DNA of 51,721 nt, taken from positions 1-51,721 of the forward strand of contig JASLAX010000087.1 of the NCBI GenBank assembly GCA_030146875.1, in the 5' to 3' direction. Positions within the stretch are counted from its first letter, which is position 1. The number at the start of each line of letters is the position of its first letter. This DNA comes from Longimicrobiaceae bacterium (GTDB lineage: Bacteria > Gemmatimonadota > Gemmatimonadetes > Longimicrobiales > Longimicrobiaceae). The notes below the pieces were generated by a model that was not told the origin of the DNA, did not search any database, and saw only the letters and a list, made by a program, of their open reading frames with translations. A program made the translations under genes and the position numbers. Shown here piece after piece: positions 1-8,396 of this stretch.

Positions 1-69
1 GGCGGGGTGGGGGGTGGTGCCGGAAAGATAGCCGGGCCGCCGCTGCGCGCGACGGGCCCGGAGGTGACG

Positions 70-106
70 GCGGAGGGGCGGACCCGGCGCGGGCCCGCCC
101 CTCCGC
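70..106 (-). terminator. Stem-loop terminator after the FadL-lipase operon
   Basis: Arms at 70-81 and 95-106 form a perfect 12-bp GC stem (GCGGAGGGGCGG with its complement), with three more pairs possible inside. It lies 17 bp past the minus-strand stop codon of the lipase gene. No clear U-tract follows, so it may be a weak intrinsic terminator or an RNA 3'-end protector. Confidence 0.6.
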
Positions 107-122
107 TCCCGTGCAGCGCGGA

Positions 123-1442
123 TCAGCTCGTGCGCAGCGACGTGCCGTGCTTCGCGTTGATCAGGCGCGCCAGCTCGTTGGCGATGATCACGTGCGCCGC
201 CGCCGAGGGGTGCACCCCGTCCAGCGAGATCAGGTTCCCGAAGAAGCCGGGCGCCTGCGGGCCGGGGCACGACTGCAGCACCGCCGCCTGGAACTGCGCC
301 GGGGTCGCCGCGGTCGCCAGCATCTGGCACTTGCGGATCTGGTTGAACGGCGGGCCCTGCTGCAGGTGCGGCAGGAGCAGCGCGTTCGGGTCCAGGTAGA
401 TCCAGCCGTTGGCCTGCGCGGCCGCCGCGATGGCCGCGTTGTACTGCGCCACGCGCGTGCGCACCACCGCCTGCTCCGCCACGTCCAGCAGGTACACGCC
501 GCGGCGGGGGTCGCCCACCGGGTACGCGTTGGGGTCGCAGCTGATCTCCAGGAAGTTCGGGTCGCCGACGATCTGGAACGACACCATGTTCGCGGCCAGC
601 GGGTTGGGCTGCCCCAGGTCGGTCATCGGCGAGCAGTTCGGGTTCACCGGCTTGCCGTTGAACTCTCCGCCGCTGAGGCTGGCCGCCGCGAAGAAGTACG
701 CGCCCGGCTGGATGAGCGGGGCGGCCGTGACCGCGTCCACCACGCCGATCAGGATGGCATCCTGCGGGGCGGCGGCCTCGATGCCGTCGACCACCTCGGC
801 GAGCTGCCCGTGGAAGACGGAGAGGCGCGTGAGCGTGGAGTCGGCGCCGGCGGCCGACGGCCCCAGGTTGCCGCCCAGCGCGGCGGCGAGCGCGTCGTTG
901 TTCCCGATCCAGGCCGAGACCAGCGTGGGGTCGAGCGCCTGCATGGCCTGGAGCTGCGAGCGGTTGCCGACGACGAAGGTGTTCAGGAGCTGGAGCGATC
1001 CGGCCGGGATCTGCAGCAGGTCGGCCACGCGCGCCCCCGGCACCGCCAGGTTCTGCACCACCCGGGGCAGGGAGTCCGGGTGCGTCACGCGCAGCGCGCA
1101 GGCCGTGGCCGAGGCCCCGCCCAGGCGGCCCGTGGCGCCCAGCGGCGCCAGGAACGGCGCGGGGCAGCCGGGGTTGGCCAGCAGCGGCACCCCGAAGCTG
1201 GCGCCCGCCCGGGAGGCGAGCAGCACCGGGTACGCCTGGAGCTGCGTGGTCTTGTTGATGCCACCCGACTGGAAGCCGGCGGTGATGGAGTTGCCCAGCG
1301 CCACGTAGCGGTCGAACAGCGCGCCGCCGATCACCGGCGTGGTGCGCGTCACCAGCTCGTCGCCGTCGCCCACGCAGGCGCCCAGGGCAAGGGCCCCGGC
1401 GGCCGCCAGCGCGAGCAGCGGAGCCTTCTTTCTTCCGATCAT
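123..1442 (-). CDS. SGNH/GDSL-family lipase or esterase lipoprotein
   Basis: 439 residues, predicted to be an outer-membrane or periplasmic serine esterase. The N-terminus is a short Lys/Arg-rich segment and a hydrophobic stretch ending in a lipobox (ALGAC). SGNH block I appears as GNSITAGF, where the usual GDS is GNS. Block III is IGNND and the C-terminal block V is DGVHPS, giving the catalytic Ser, Asn and Asp/His. The ATG at 1442 is preceded by AGAGGTGA, so this start is firm. The gene follows the FadL-type porin by 53 bp on the same strand. The pair may hydrolyse lipid esters and take up the released fatty acids. The substrate is not readable from the sequence. Confidence 0.88.
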   Translation of the reverse strand: MIGRKKAPLLALAAAGALALGACVGDGDELVTRTTPVIGGALFDRYVALGNSITAGFQSGGINKTTQLQAYPVLLASRAGASFGVPLLANPGCPAPFLAPLGATGRLGGASATACALRVTHPDSLPRVVQNLAVPGARVADLLQIPAGSLQLLNTFVVGNRSQLQAMQALDPTLVSAWIGNNDALAAALGGNLGPSAAGADSTLTRLSVFHGQLAEVVDGIEAAAPQDAILIGVVDAVTAAPLIQPGAYFFAAASLSGGEFNGKPVNPNCSPMTDLGQPNPLAANMVSFQIVGDPNFLEISCDPNAYPVGDPRRGVYLLDVAEQAVVRTRVAQYNAAIAAAAQANGWIYLDPNALLLPHLQQGPPFNQIRKCQMLATAATPAQFQAAVLQSCPGPQAPGFFGNLISLDGVHPSAAAHVIIANELARLINAKHGTSLRTS

Positions 1443-1495
1443 GCGATCACCTCTGCGAGATTCGAGTTTCGACTCTTTGGATTCGCGGCCGCCGG

Positions 1496-2833
1496 TCAGC
1501 GCGTCGTCGCGGCGCCGAAGCGGTACGAGAGCGTCACGCCGAAGGTCTGGCCCTCGGAGGAGTAGACGCCGACGTTCGCCCCGCCGGGGCGCGTGGCGCC
1601 CTCGCGGTCCGGCTGGTTGATGTACTGGTACGACAGGTCCAGGCCGAGCCGGTCCATGGGCCGGAAGCCGATCCCCGCGGAGTAGTAGTTGCGCTCGCCC
1701 TCGGGAAGGAACGGCGTCGCGCGCGGCGTGGCGGCGGTGTTGTAGCGGAAGCCGCCGCGCAGCGCGACCATCCGCGAGAGCGCGAAGTCGGCGCCGAAGC
1801 GGAAGGTGTTGGTGTCGCGGTAGCCCAGCGCCAGCACGGCGTCGCGCCCGCCCGCCGCGAAGTCGATGTCGAACTGGTCGAACGAGGACCACCAGGTGCG
1901 CTGGTAGTCGAAGAGCAGCCCCAGCCGCTCGGTGGGGCGGTGGGCGATGCCCACCACGAGCTGCGCGGGAAGCTCGATCTCGGTGGAGATGCCCTGGTTC
2001 TCCAGCGCCCCGCCGGGCGCGAACTGCGCGCCCACGAGCTGGTCGATGCCGGGAACGCCGGTGGCGATCTGCGTGAAGGTGGCGTCGCCGTCCATGTCCA
2101 GCGTCACCGAGTGCATGTAGCGCACGCCCACCGAGGTGGCCGGCGAGAGCTGCGCCAGCGCGCCCAGGTGGCCGGTGATGCCCGTGCCCGACCCCTCCAG
2201 CACCACGTCGGCGATGTCCACGCCCAGCAGGCCGATCTGCGGGTTGTCGGCGCGCTGGTGCACCTCGATGTTGCCGCGCACGTAGTCCACGCCCGCCCCG
2301 ATCGAGAGCCGGCGCGGGATCACCTGGTAGGCGACGGTGGGCTGGATGTAGAGGCCGCGAAGGGAGTTGTCGTACCCGGTGAAGCGGCCCTCGAAGTTGG
2401 TCTCCTGGCACCCCTGCGGCCCGCCGGAGCAGACGGGCCACTTGAGCCCCAGCCCGTACGGCGCGAACACGCCCAGCCCCACCGCCGCGCGCTGGCCCAG
2501 GCGCACGTTCACGAACGCCTGCGGCACCGGGATGGTCTCGTCGTCGCGGTCGAGGGCGGGGGTGTTGGGGTCCACCGCCGGGTGGTAGGTGAAGCCGCCG
2601 CCCGCGCGGATGATGGTGGCCCCGATCCCGATGGCGGAGGGGGTCATGGCCAGACCCGCCGGAGAGAAGTACACCGCCGAGGCGTCGGCGCACGGCGCGG
2701 CGATGCCGGCGCCCACGCGCGCCGTCATGCAGGCGCTCTGCTGGTCCACGCCCGACCCCTGTGCCTGGGCGGGACGTGCCGCCGCGCTGCCAACGACCAG
2801 CGCGGCGCCCGCGATGACCAGACCTCGTCTCAT
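1496..2833 (-). CDS. FadL/OmpP1-family outer-membrane hydrophobic-compound transporter
   Basis: 445 residues. A signal peptide ends near AARPAQAQG. The family hallmark near the mature N-terminus is visible: short polar segments, then ADASAVYFSPAGLAM, matching the FadL/TodX NPAG-type region. The rest is amphipathic beta strands and the chain ends in LSYRFGA, a barrel-like terminus. FadL proteins let long-chain fatty acids or aromatics cross the outer membrane. The ATG at 2833 is chosen because AGGAG precedes it and the signal peptide begins there; an upstream in-frame extension lacks both. It is transcribed from the promoter at 2940-2968, ahead of the lipase gene. Confidence 0.88.
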   Translation of the reverse strand: MRRGLVIAGAALVVGSAAARPAQAQGSGVDQQSACMTARVGAGIAAPCADASAVYFSPAGLAMTPSAIGIGATIIRAGGGFTYHPAVDPNTPALDRDDETIPVPQAFVNVRLGQRAAVGLGVFAPYGLGLKWPVCSGGPQGCQETNFEGRFTGYDNSLRGLYIQPTVAYQVIPRRLSIGAGVDYVRGNIEVHQRADNPQIGLLGVDIADVVLEGSGTGITGHLGALAQLSPATSVGVRYMHSVTLDMDGDATFTQIATGVPGIDQLVGAQFAPGGALENQGISTEIELPAQLVVGIAHRPTERLGLLFDYQRTWWSSFDQFDIDFAAGGRDAVLALGYRDTNTFRFGADFALSRMVALRGGFRYNTAATPRATPFLPEGERNYYSAGIGFRPMDRLGLDLSYQYINQPDREGATRPGGANVGVYSSEGQTFGVTLSYRFGAATTR

Positions 2834-2939
2834 GTCACTCTCCTGTGCGATTCGCTGGGACGCTCCGGGGGCGTACGCCCGGGCCGCGAAGGGAATTCGG
2901 CCTTCCGCCGGGGTGTTCCTGCCGGAAACGGAAGCGTGG

Positions 2940-2968
2940 AGGATACACCGGCCCGCGCGCGCGGTCAA
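2940..2968 (-). promoter_or_regulatory. Sigma-70-type promoter for the FadL-lipase operon
   Basis: On the minus strand, TTGACC (2963-2968) and TATCCT (2940-2945) are separated by exactly 17 bp. This predicts a transcript start near 2932 and a leader of about 100 nt before the FadL ATG. Confidence 0.7.
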
Positions 2969-3012
2969 GCAGAGTTCATGCTTCCCGGCGTGCGGAAGTC
3001 ACTGAGCCGCGC

Positions 3013-3288
3013 TCACTTCACCGCCAGCACCACCAGCGTGCCGATCGCGTTCGCCACGGCCACCGAGTTGGCCACCACGAACACGCGGTTCCGCACCTTC
3101 AGCGAGTACACCAGGAAGAGGAGAGACGCCAGCGACTGCAGGCCCAGGAAGAGCGGGTCGATGCCGTCCGCCTCTCCGGCGAGCGCGGAGACGAAGGTGT
3201 AGGTGAGCGAGGCGGCCAGGGCCAGGCAGGCGACCCAGCCCACCCAGCGGATCCAGCCCCGGTCCCCCACGCGTCGCTGCGGCGGCAT
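3013..3288 (-). CDS. Small three-helix membrane protein, SemiSWEET/PQ-loop-like
   Basis: 91 residues with three predicted transmembrane helices (about residues 15-36, 45-63 and 67-90). The pattern resembles a bacterial SemiSWEET half-transporter: a first helix starting VGWVACLAL, then a GIDPLFLGLQ segment, a short polar turn, and a third helix with a conserved-looking Asn (VVANSVAV). SemiSWEETs dimerise to move sugars, but the usual Pro-Gln of the first helix is missing here. A LAB_N-type lipid A domain is an alternative. The ATG at 3288 has GGAGGGGGA just upstream; a longer in-frame form would add an unlikely Gly/Pro/Cys-rich segment. It is divergent from the neighbouring reductase gene. Confidence 0.7.
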   Translation of the reverse strand: MPPQRRVGDRGWIRWVGWVACLALAASLTYTFVSALAGEADGIDPLFLGLQSLASLLFLVYSLKVRNRVFVVANSVAVANAIGTLVVLAVK

Positions 3289-3413
3289 TCCCCCTCCGGT
3301 CACGGCTCCCCTTTCCCCGGCGGGCGCCGGGGCGCAGCATGCCTTGCACGCGCCGGGCCGTGGCGCCCTTCCTGCGTCTGGCGGCGCGGACCCTGACCCC
3401 GGAGCCCCACCCC

Positions 3414-4289
3414 ATGCAACAGGTGCCGCTGGGCCGCACCGGCCGGCCCGTGACACGCGTCGGCCTCGGCGCCATGCCTCTCTCCATCCAGGGCCGTCCC
3501 GAGCTCGCCGAGGCGAAGCGGGTGGTGCGCCGCTCGGTCGAGCTGGGCGTGACCCTGATCGACACCGCCGACGTCTACTGCCTGGACGAGACCGACGTGG
3601 GCCACAACGAGCGGCTGATCGCGGAGACGCTGCACGAGATGGCCGTGGGCGACGAGGTGGTGGTCGCCACCAAGGGCGGCCTGGTGCGCCCGCAGGGCCG
3701 CTGGGAGAACGACGCCCGGCCCGAGCAGCTCCGCGCGGCCTGCGAGCGCTCGCTGCGCGCGCTGGGCGGCGACCGCATCGACCTGTACCAGCTCCACGCG
3801 CCGGACCCCAAGGTCCCGTTCCCCGAGAGCGTGGGCGAGATGGCGCGCCTGCTCGGGGAGGGGAAGGTGCGCGCGGTGGGGCTCTCCAACGTGACGCTGA
3901 TGCAGATCCGCACGGCCGAGGCGATCGTCCCCGTCACCTCGGTGCAGAACCGCTACAACCCGTGGGACCGCTCCTCGGAGCAGACCGGCGTGATCCGCCA
4001 CTGCGACGACCACGGCATCACCTTCCTGCCGTACTCGCCCGTGGGCGGGGGCCGCCGGGTGAAGCTGCTGCGCGAGAGCGCCGCCCTGCGCGAGATCGGC
4101 GAGCGCTTCGACGCCACCCCCGAGGAGATGGTGCTCGCGTGGATCCTGGGCGCCTCGCCCTCGGTCTCCGCCATCCCGGGCGCGAGCCGCGCGGAGAGCA
4201 TCGAGAGCAGCGTGCGCGCCGAGGCCCTGCAGCTCGACGACCACACCCGCCGGGAGCTGGAGGAGGCGTTCCGCTCGCTGCCGGAGTAG
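3414..4289 (+). CDS. Aldo/keto reductase
   Basis: 291 residues, a cytosolic NADPH-dependent (beta/alpha)8-barrel oxidoreductase. The catalytic tetrad is visible in order: Asp and Tyr in LIDTADVY, Lys in VVATKGG, His in YQLHAPD. The nucleotide-binding end carries SPSVSAIPGASRAES, similar to the AKR cofactor loop. The start at 3414 (MQQVPLGRTG) matches the family N-terminus; upstream in-frame codons add a basic, non-family segment. The carbonyl substrate cannot be assigned. The gene stands alone, with a terminator-like hairpin about 70 bp downstream. Confidence 0.9.
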   Translation: MQQVPLGRTGRPVTRVGLGAMPLSIQGRPELAEAKRVVRRSVELGVTLIDTADVYCLDETDVGHNERLIAETLHEMAVGDEVVVATKGGLVRPQGRWENDARPEQLRAACERSLRALGGDRIDLYQLHAPDPKVPFPESVGEMARLLGEGKVRAVGLSNVTLMQIRTAEAIVPVTSVQNRYNPWDRSSEQTGVIRHCDDHGITFLPYSPVGGGRRVKLLRESAALREIGERFDATPEEMVLAWILGASPSVSAIPGASRAESIESSVRAEALQLDDHTRRELEEAFRSLPE

Positions 4290-4361
4290 AACGGCGGGGA
4301 TCGCGAGGGCGGTCCCCCGGCGGGACTGGTCCCCGCGGCGAGAACGGAGATGCGGGAACGG

Positions 4362-4395
4362 GAACGGACCTGCCGCGAGGCGGGTCCGTTCTCTT
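4362..4395 (+). terminator. Intrinsic terminator after the aldo/keto reductase
   Basis: GAACGGACC (4362-4370) pairs with GGTCCGTTC (4383-4391), with an extra inner GCC/GGC pairing around a GCGA loop. A pyrimidine-rich TTCTCTTG tail follows. Confidence 0.65.
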
Positions 4396-4469
4396 GCGTA
4401 CGGCGCCGAGGGAGGATGCGTCGCCATCGCGACGTTGCCGCGACCTCCTCCGCCGCGGCGACCACCGGC

Positions 4470-4702
4470 CCGGGGGCGTAAGGTCCCGGCCAGGGACCGC
4501 AAGCGTCCCTGGGGGGCTCCATCCGGGCGTTTCTGCGTGGTCGGCCGGCGCGGCGAGCTCCCGACCCGGGGGCGTGAAGCCCCCGGCTGGCTACCACGAA
4601 CGTCCCTGCGGGACTACATCGCGCGCTTTCGCAGCCATCGGCCGCGTCGCAGTCCGGGGGCGTGGAGCCCCCGGCTAAGAACCGCGATCGTCCCTCCGGG
4701 AC
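4470..4702. repeat. Three tandem double-hairpin repeat units
   Basis: Each unit has CCGGGGGC-GTGRA-GCCCCCGG (8-bp stem, 5-nt loop), then about 28 bp, then GTCCC-N3-GGGAC. Units begin at 4470 (degenerate), 4566 and 4654. The last two are exactly 88 bp apart at both hairpins. A fourth copy lies inverted at 15956-16002. With the element at 4785-4840 they fill most of the 582-bp gap 4290-4871, where I see no credible gene. Confidence 0.8.
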
Positions 4703-4784
4703 GACACATCGGCGGCACCGATGCGGTACGGGGAACGCCGGTTCCGAGGACGGACGTTCGGGTCGGGCCGGAAGCAGGACAGCC

Positions 4785-4840
4785 CGTGCAGGCGGGCTTC
4801 GTGTAGTCGTTGCAGCGGTGCAGCGGTTTCAACCGCCGGG
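4785..4840. repeat. Dispersed intergenic repeat, copy A
   Basis: The core AGGCGGGCTTCGTG is followed by a GCAG-rich part and a small CGGTTTCAACCG hairpin. A related element with the same order of parts is at 18166-18219. Confidence 0.55.
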
Positions 4841-4871
4841 TGAGGGGCTGCCAAACGAGACGGGCGAGGAC

Positions 4872-5585
4872 TCACCTCGGCGAGGACGCCGCCACCCCCG
4901 CCAGCGGGTCGCTCCCGCCCCAGGTTCCCTCCGTCCCCACCAGGCGGAAGCGCGCGAAGAGCTCCTCTCCGTACCATGCCTCGTCGCGGGTGCGGCGGAC
5001 GACCTCGGCGTGGACGTCGTTGCCGTACGCCCAGGCCTGCATGGCCGCGGCGGTGCGCCACGCGCTGACGGTGCCCTGGCGGAACCACGGCGCCTCGCCG
5101 ACGCCGAAGGCGACGAGGAGGTCGGGATGCCCGCGCAGCGTGTCCTGCACGTGCGGGACGCGCTCCCAGAAGCGCAGGGTGCGCGCGGGGCGGATGGCGG
5201 CGCGGGTGAGGACGACCACGGGCTCCTGCGGGTCGGCGCGGCGGACGGGGAGGTCGCCGAACGGCGCCCGGCCGCTCCAGCGCCCGTGCGCGCCGAGGGG
5301 ATCGAGGAGCAGGGTGTACGCCTCCCGCTCGCCGCGGTACGCCGCCATCACCGGCGAGCGGTCGCGGAAGCGCTCCCAGTCCGCGGCATCGCTCCACGAC
5401 GCCAGCAGCGCCCAGACGCGCGGCTCGGGCACCGCCCCGAATCCGACGCCGGACCCCAGCAGCTTGGCGAAGCGCAGCCCCGCCGCGCGCCGCAGGTGGG
5501 GCTGCTGCGTGGCCATGCGCGCGGCGCCCACGAGCGCGCGCACGGCGGAGTAGCGTACCGCGGTGAAGGTCGCGAGCGGCGTCAC
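4872..5585 (-). CDS. CrtA-like (spheroidene monooxygenase family) protein
   Basis: 237 residues. The layout resembles CrtA/spheroidene monooxygenase-like proteins: GLRFAKLLGSG, VWALLASWSDAAD, then RGRWSGRAPFG-type segment HGRWSGRAPFG, a TRA(A/T)I-RP region, and RFWERVPHVQD. It ends with GEAPWFRQGTVSAW and DEAWYGEELFARF. CrtA oxidises acyclic carotenoids in purple bacteria, but no carotenoid gene is visible here, so the substrate is unknown. The GTG start at 5585 shares a GTGA overlap with the SCO1 stop codon, which fixes the start and implies translational coupling. Confidence 0.8.
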   Translation of the reverse strand: MTPLATFTAVRYSAVRALVGAARMATQQPHLRRAAGLRFAKLLGSGVGFGAVPEPRVWALLASWSDAADWERFRDRSPVMAAYRGEREAYTLLLDPLGAHGRWSGRAPFGDLPVRRADPQEPVVVLTRAAIRPARTLRFWERVPHVQDTLRGHPDLLVAFGVGEAPWFRQGTVSAWRTAAAMQAWAYGNDVHAEVVRRTRDEAWYGEELFARFRLVGTEGTWGGSDPLAGVAASSPR

Positions 5586-6268
5586 AGCCCGGCGAGCGCG
5601 CGCACGTCGTCGCGCACCTCGTCCTCCGTGGCCATGTCCGAGATCACCACGCGCAGCCGCCCCTCGCGGTCGATCCCGTAGACGGCGGCGGAATGCGTCA
5701 GCTTCCCCCGGACCGCCGGGGAGACGGGGTGCGCTCCGTGGCCCGCGTGCGCGGAGGCGGAGGTGTCGCGTCTCGTCCCGGGCGGGGCCTGCGAGGGCTG
5801 CGCGTAGGCGCCGTATCCCGCCCACGCCTTCGTGAGCGCGGCGGAGTCGCCGGTCAGCCCCGTCACCCGCCCACCGAAGCGGCGCGCGTAGTCGCGCAGA
5901 ACGGCGGGCGTGTCGCGCTCCGGGTCCAGCGTGACCAGCAGGATGCGCACGCCCTCGCGCTTCCTTTCCGGCATCTCGCCCACCACGCGGGAGAGGCGGG
6001 CCAGGGTGAGGGGGCAGACGTCGGGGCAGTGCGTGTAGCCGAAGAAGAGGAGGACCGCCTCCCCGCGGTAGCTGTCCAGCGTGACCGGCCGCCCGTCGTC
6101 GTCCACCAGGGCGAACGGGGGCGCGGCCGAGACCTCGTCGTAGGTGGTGCCGTGGAAGTGGGGGCCGGCGGCGCGTCCCGCCGCCCAGCGCGCCGCCAGC
6201 CCCCCGGCCAGCAGCGCCACGGCGGCGATCAGCATGATGCGGCGTACCAGCGGAAGGCTCGGCGGCAT
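5582..6268 (-). CDS. SCO1/SenC-family copper chaperone or thiol protein
   Basis: 228 residues. One N-terminal membrane anchor (about residues 10-28) precedes a periplasmic thioredoxin-fold domain. The copper-binding CPDVC motif follows FFGYTHCPDVC, and the conserved distal His is in LTHSAAVYGID. Between them sits an inserted His-rich stretch (SAHAGHGAHP), which could bind extra metal. SCO proteins deliver copper to the CuA centre of cytochrome c oxidase; no oxidase genes are in this window. The start is the ATG at 6268 with only a weak ribosome site; the ATG at about residue 12 is an alternative. Confidence 0.9.
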   Translation of the reverse strand: MPPSLPLVRRIMLIAAVALLAGGLAARWAAGRAAGPHFHGTTYDEVSAAPPFALVDDDGRPVTLDSYRGEAVLLFFGYTHCPDVCPLTLARLSRVVGEMPERKREGVRILLVTLDPERDTPAVLRDYARRFGGRVTGLTGDSAALTKAWAGYGAYAQPSQAPPGTRRDTSASAHAGHGAHPVSPAVRGKLTHSAAVYGIDREGRLRVVISDMATEDEVRDDVRALAGL

Positions 6269-6349
6269 ACGTGAGGCGGTTCGGGAGCGGTGCCCGGGAC
6301 GCGCGGAATCTAACCCGCCGGAGGGACGCCTGCACCCCGCCGCGCGCGC

Positions 6350-6379
6350 TTGTGGACGGGGCGGGGGCGGCGCTACGTT
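6350..6379 (+). promoter_or_regulatory. Putative promoter of the dap operon
   Basis: TTGTGG (6350-6355), an 18-bp spacer, and TACGTT (6374-6379) lie about 57 bp upstream of dapD. The -10 box resembles the TACATT boxes seen upstream of several other genes here. Confidence 0.5.
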
Positions 6380-6435
6380 GCGCCCCCCGCGCCGGGGCCC
6401 TCCCGGCGCACGTGACCCCAGCGGGCGAGGGACGG

Positions 6436-7254
6436 ATGGAGCCGGGCGACCTGGAGCGGATCATCTCGGAGGCGTACCGCGACCGCGAGCGCCTGCGCGA
6501 CCCGGAGGCGCGGAGCGCGGTGGAGGAGACCATCGCCCTGCTGGACGCCGGGCGGGTGCGCGTCGCGGAGCCGGCCGACGGGTGGCGGGTGAACGCCTGG
6601 GTGAAGGAGGCCATCCTCCTCTACTTCGCCCTGCGCCCGCTGGAGCCCATGGAGGCCGGCGACCTGCGCTTCCACGACAAGATCCGCCCCAAGACCGACC
6701 TGGAGGCGCAGGGGATCCGCGTCGTTCCGCCGGGCGTGGCGCGCTACGGCTCGTTCCTGGAGCCCGGCTGCGTGCTGATGCCCGGCTACGTGAACATCGG
6801 CGCGTACGTGGGCGCCGGGACGATGGTCGACACCTGGGCCACGGTCGGCTCGTGCGCGCAGGTCGGCGCGGGGGTTCACCTCTCCGGCGGCGTGGGCCTG
6901 GGGGGCGTGCTGGAGCCGCCGTCCGCCTCGCCCGTGATCGTGGAGGACGGCTGCTTCATCGGGTCGCGCTGCATCGTGGTGGAGGGCGTGGTCGTCGAGC
7001 GCGAGGCCGTCCTGGGCGCCAACGTCGTCCTCACCTCCTCCACCCCGATCGTGGACGTGACGGGGCCGGAGCCGGTGATCGCGAAGGGCCGCGTGTCCGC
7101 CCGCTCCGTCCTGATCCCCGGGACCATCCCCAAGGAGTTCCCGGCGGGGACCTTCCACGTTCCCTGCGCGCTGCGCATCGGCGAGCGGAAGGAGTCGACG
7201 GACAAAAAGACCTCGCTGAACGACGTGCTGCGCACGTTCGACGTGCAGGTATGA
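6436..7254 (+). CDS. dapD: 2,3,4,5-tetrahydropyridine-2,6-dicarboxylate N-succinyltransferase
   Basis: 272 residues, near the usual 274. It transfers succinyl from succinyl-CoA to tetrahydrodipicolinate in the succinylase branch of lysine/meso-DAP synthesis, in the cytosol. An N-terminal helical domain (1-95) is followed by a left-handed beta-helix of hexapeptide repeats. This holds the family signature PGYVNIGAYVGAGTMVDTWA and SGGVGLGGVLEP, with EDGCFIGSRC after it. The start at 6436 has GAGGGACGG upstream. Its last bases overlap dapE by ATGA. Confidence 0.95.
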   Translation: MEPGDLERIISEAYRDRERLRDPEARSAVEETIALLDAGRVRVAEPADGWRVNAWVKEAILLYFALRPLEPMEAGDLRFHDKIRPKTDLEAQGIRVVPPGVARYGSFLEPGCVLMPGYVNIGAYVGAGTMVDTWATVGSCAQVGAGVHLSGGVGLGGVLEPPSASPVIVEDGCFIGSRCIVVEGVVVEREAVLGANVVLTSSTPIVDVTGPEPVIAKGRVSARSVLIPGTIPKEFPAGTFHVPCALRIGERKESTDKKTSLNDVLRTFDVQV

Positions 7255-8396
7255 CGGCGGCGGGAGAGGCCGCGCGCGTGGAGGAGAGGGAGCGGATGCG
7301 CGAGGCGCGGACGGAGGATGCGGGAATGGCGGCCGAGCTGGCGGAGACCACGCTGGCGCTCTGCCGCATCCCCAGCGAGACGCTGCACGAGGAGGAGATC
7401 GCGGCGCACGTGCAGGCGCGGTGCGAGGCGGCGGCCGGCCCCGGCGCGGTGACGCGCGTCGGCCGCTCCGTCGTCTGCGACCCGTACACGGCGGCGGACG
7501 CCGACGGGGCGGAGAGGCTGCCGCGGGTGGCCGTGGTCGGGCACCTGGACACCGTGCGCTGCGCGGCGGACCAGCGCTACGAGATCGCGGACGGCCGCGT
7601 CTACGGCTGCGGGGCGAGCGACATGAAGGCGGGGCTCGCCGTGATGCTCGCCCTGCTGGACCGCTGGCGCGAGCTGCGCGGGGCGCGGCCCGTCTGGATC
7701 TTCTACGACGGCGAGGAGGGCTCGGCCGAGGGGAACGGGCTGGAGGACGTGCTGCTCAGCGGCGCCGTTCCCCCGCTCGACTTCGCCTTCATCCTGGAGC
7801 CCACCGACCGCGCGGTCCAGCCCGGGTGCATGGGGCTGCTGCACGCCCTGGTGACGGTGCGCGGCACGCGGGCGCACAGCGCGCGTCCCTGGCAGGGGGA
7901 GAACGCCCTCTACCGCGCCCTCCCCCTCCTGCAGAGGCTCGCCGACTGGGGACGGCGCGAGGTGCGCTTCGGCGACCTGGTCTTCTACGAGGTGATCGTG
8001 GCCACGCAGGCGCACACCGACAACTCCCGCAACGTGGTGCCCGACGCGCTGCACCTGAACGTGAACTTCCGCTTCGCGCCCGGCAGCACGGCGGAGGCGG
8101 CGGAGGCGGAGCTTCGCGAGCTGGTGGGCGCGGACGCGGAGGTGCAGGTGGTGGACCGCGCCCCCTCCGGCGAGGTGTACGCGGACCACCCGCTGATCCG
8201 CGGCTGGCGCGAGCGCGAGGGCCTGGGCGTCCTTCCCAAGCAGGCGTGGACGGACGTGGCGCGCTTCACGGCGCGCGGGATCCCGGCCGTCAACTTCGGG
8301 CCGGGCGAGACGGCGCAGTGCCACCAGGCGGACGAGTGGTGCTCGGTGGAGTCGCTGGAGCACTGCTACGCGGCCCTGCGCCGCTTCTTCTCGTGA
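7251..8396 (+). CDS. dapE: Succinyl-diaminopimelate desuccinylase
   Basis: 381 residues, M20-family dinuclear zinc hydrolase that removes succinate from N-succinyl-LL-DAP. Metal ligands are visible: His in VVGHLDTV, Asp in GCGASDMKAG, the catalytic/bridging Glu pair in YDGEEGSAEGNG, Glu in ILEPTDRAVQPGC, and a C-terminal His in AQCHQADEW. The lid domain lies between roughly residues 190 and 300 and contains the usual RGTRAHSARPW. The ATG at 7251 overlaps the dapD stop (ATGA). A second Met about 26 residues in, before AAELAETTL, is nearer to the typical N-terminus and is a possible alternative. Confidence 0.94.
   Translation: MTAAGEAARVEERERMREARTEDAGMAAELAETTLALCRIPSETLHEEEIAAHVQARCEAAAGPGAVTRVGRSVVCDPYTAADADGAERLPRVAVVGHLDTVRCAADQRYEIADGRVYGCGASDMKAGLAVMLALLDRWRELRGARPVWIFYDGEEGSAEGNGLEDVLLSGAVPPLDFAFILEPTDRAVQPGCMGLLHALVTVRGTRAHSARPWQGENALYRALPLLQRLADWGRREVRFGDLVFYEVIVATQAHTDNSRNVVPDALHLNVNFRFAPGSTAEAAEAELRELVGADAEVQVVDRAPSGEVYADHPLIRGWREREGLGVLPKQAWTDVARFTARGIPAVNFGPGETAQCHQADEWCSVESLEHCYAALRRFFS

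Noticed and set aside
4435..4806. Open frames across the 4.4-4.8 kb gap
   Set aside because: They translate hairpin repeats, have no family-like content and run on both strands.
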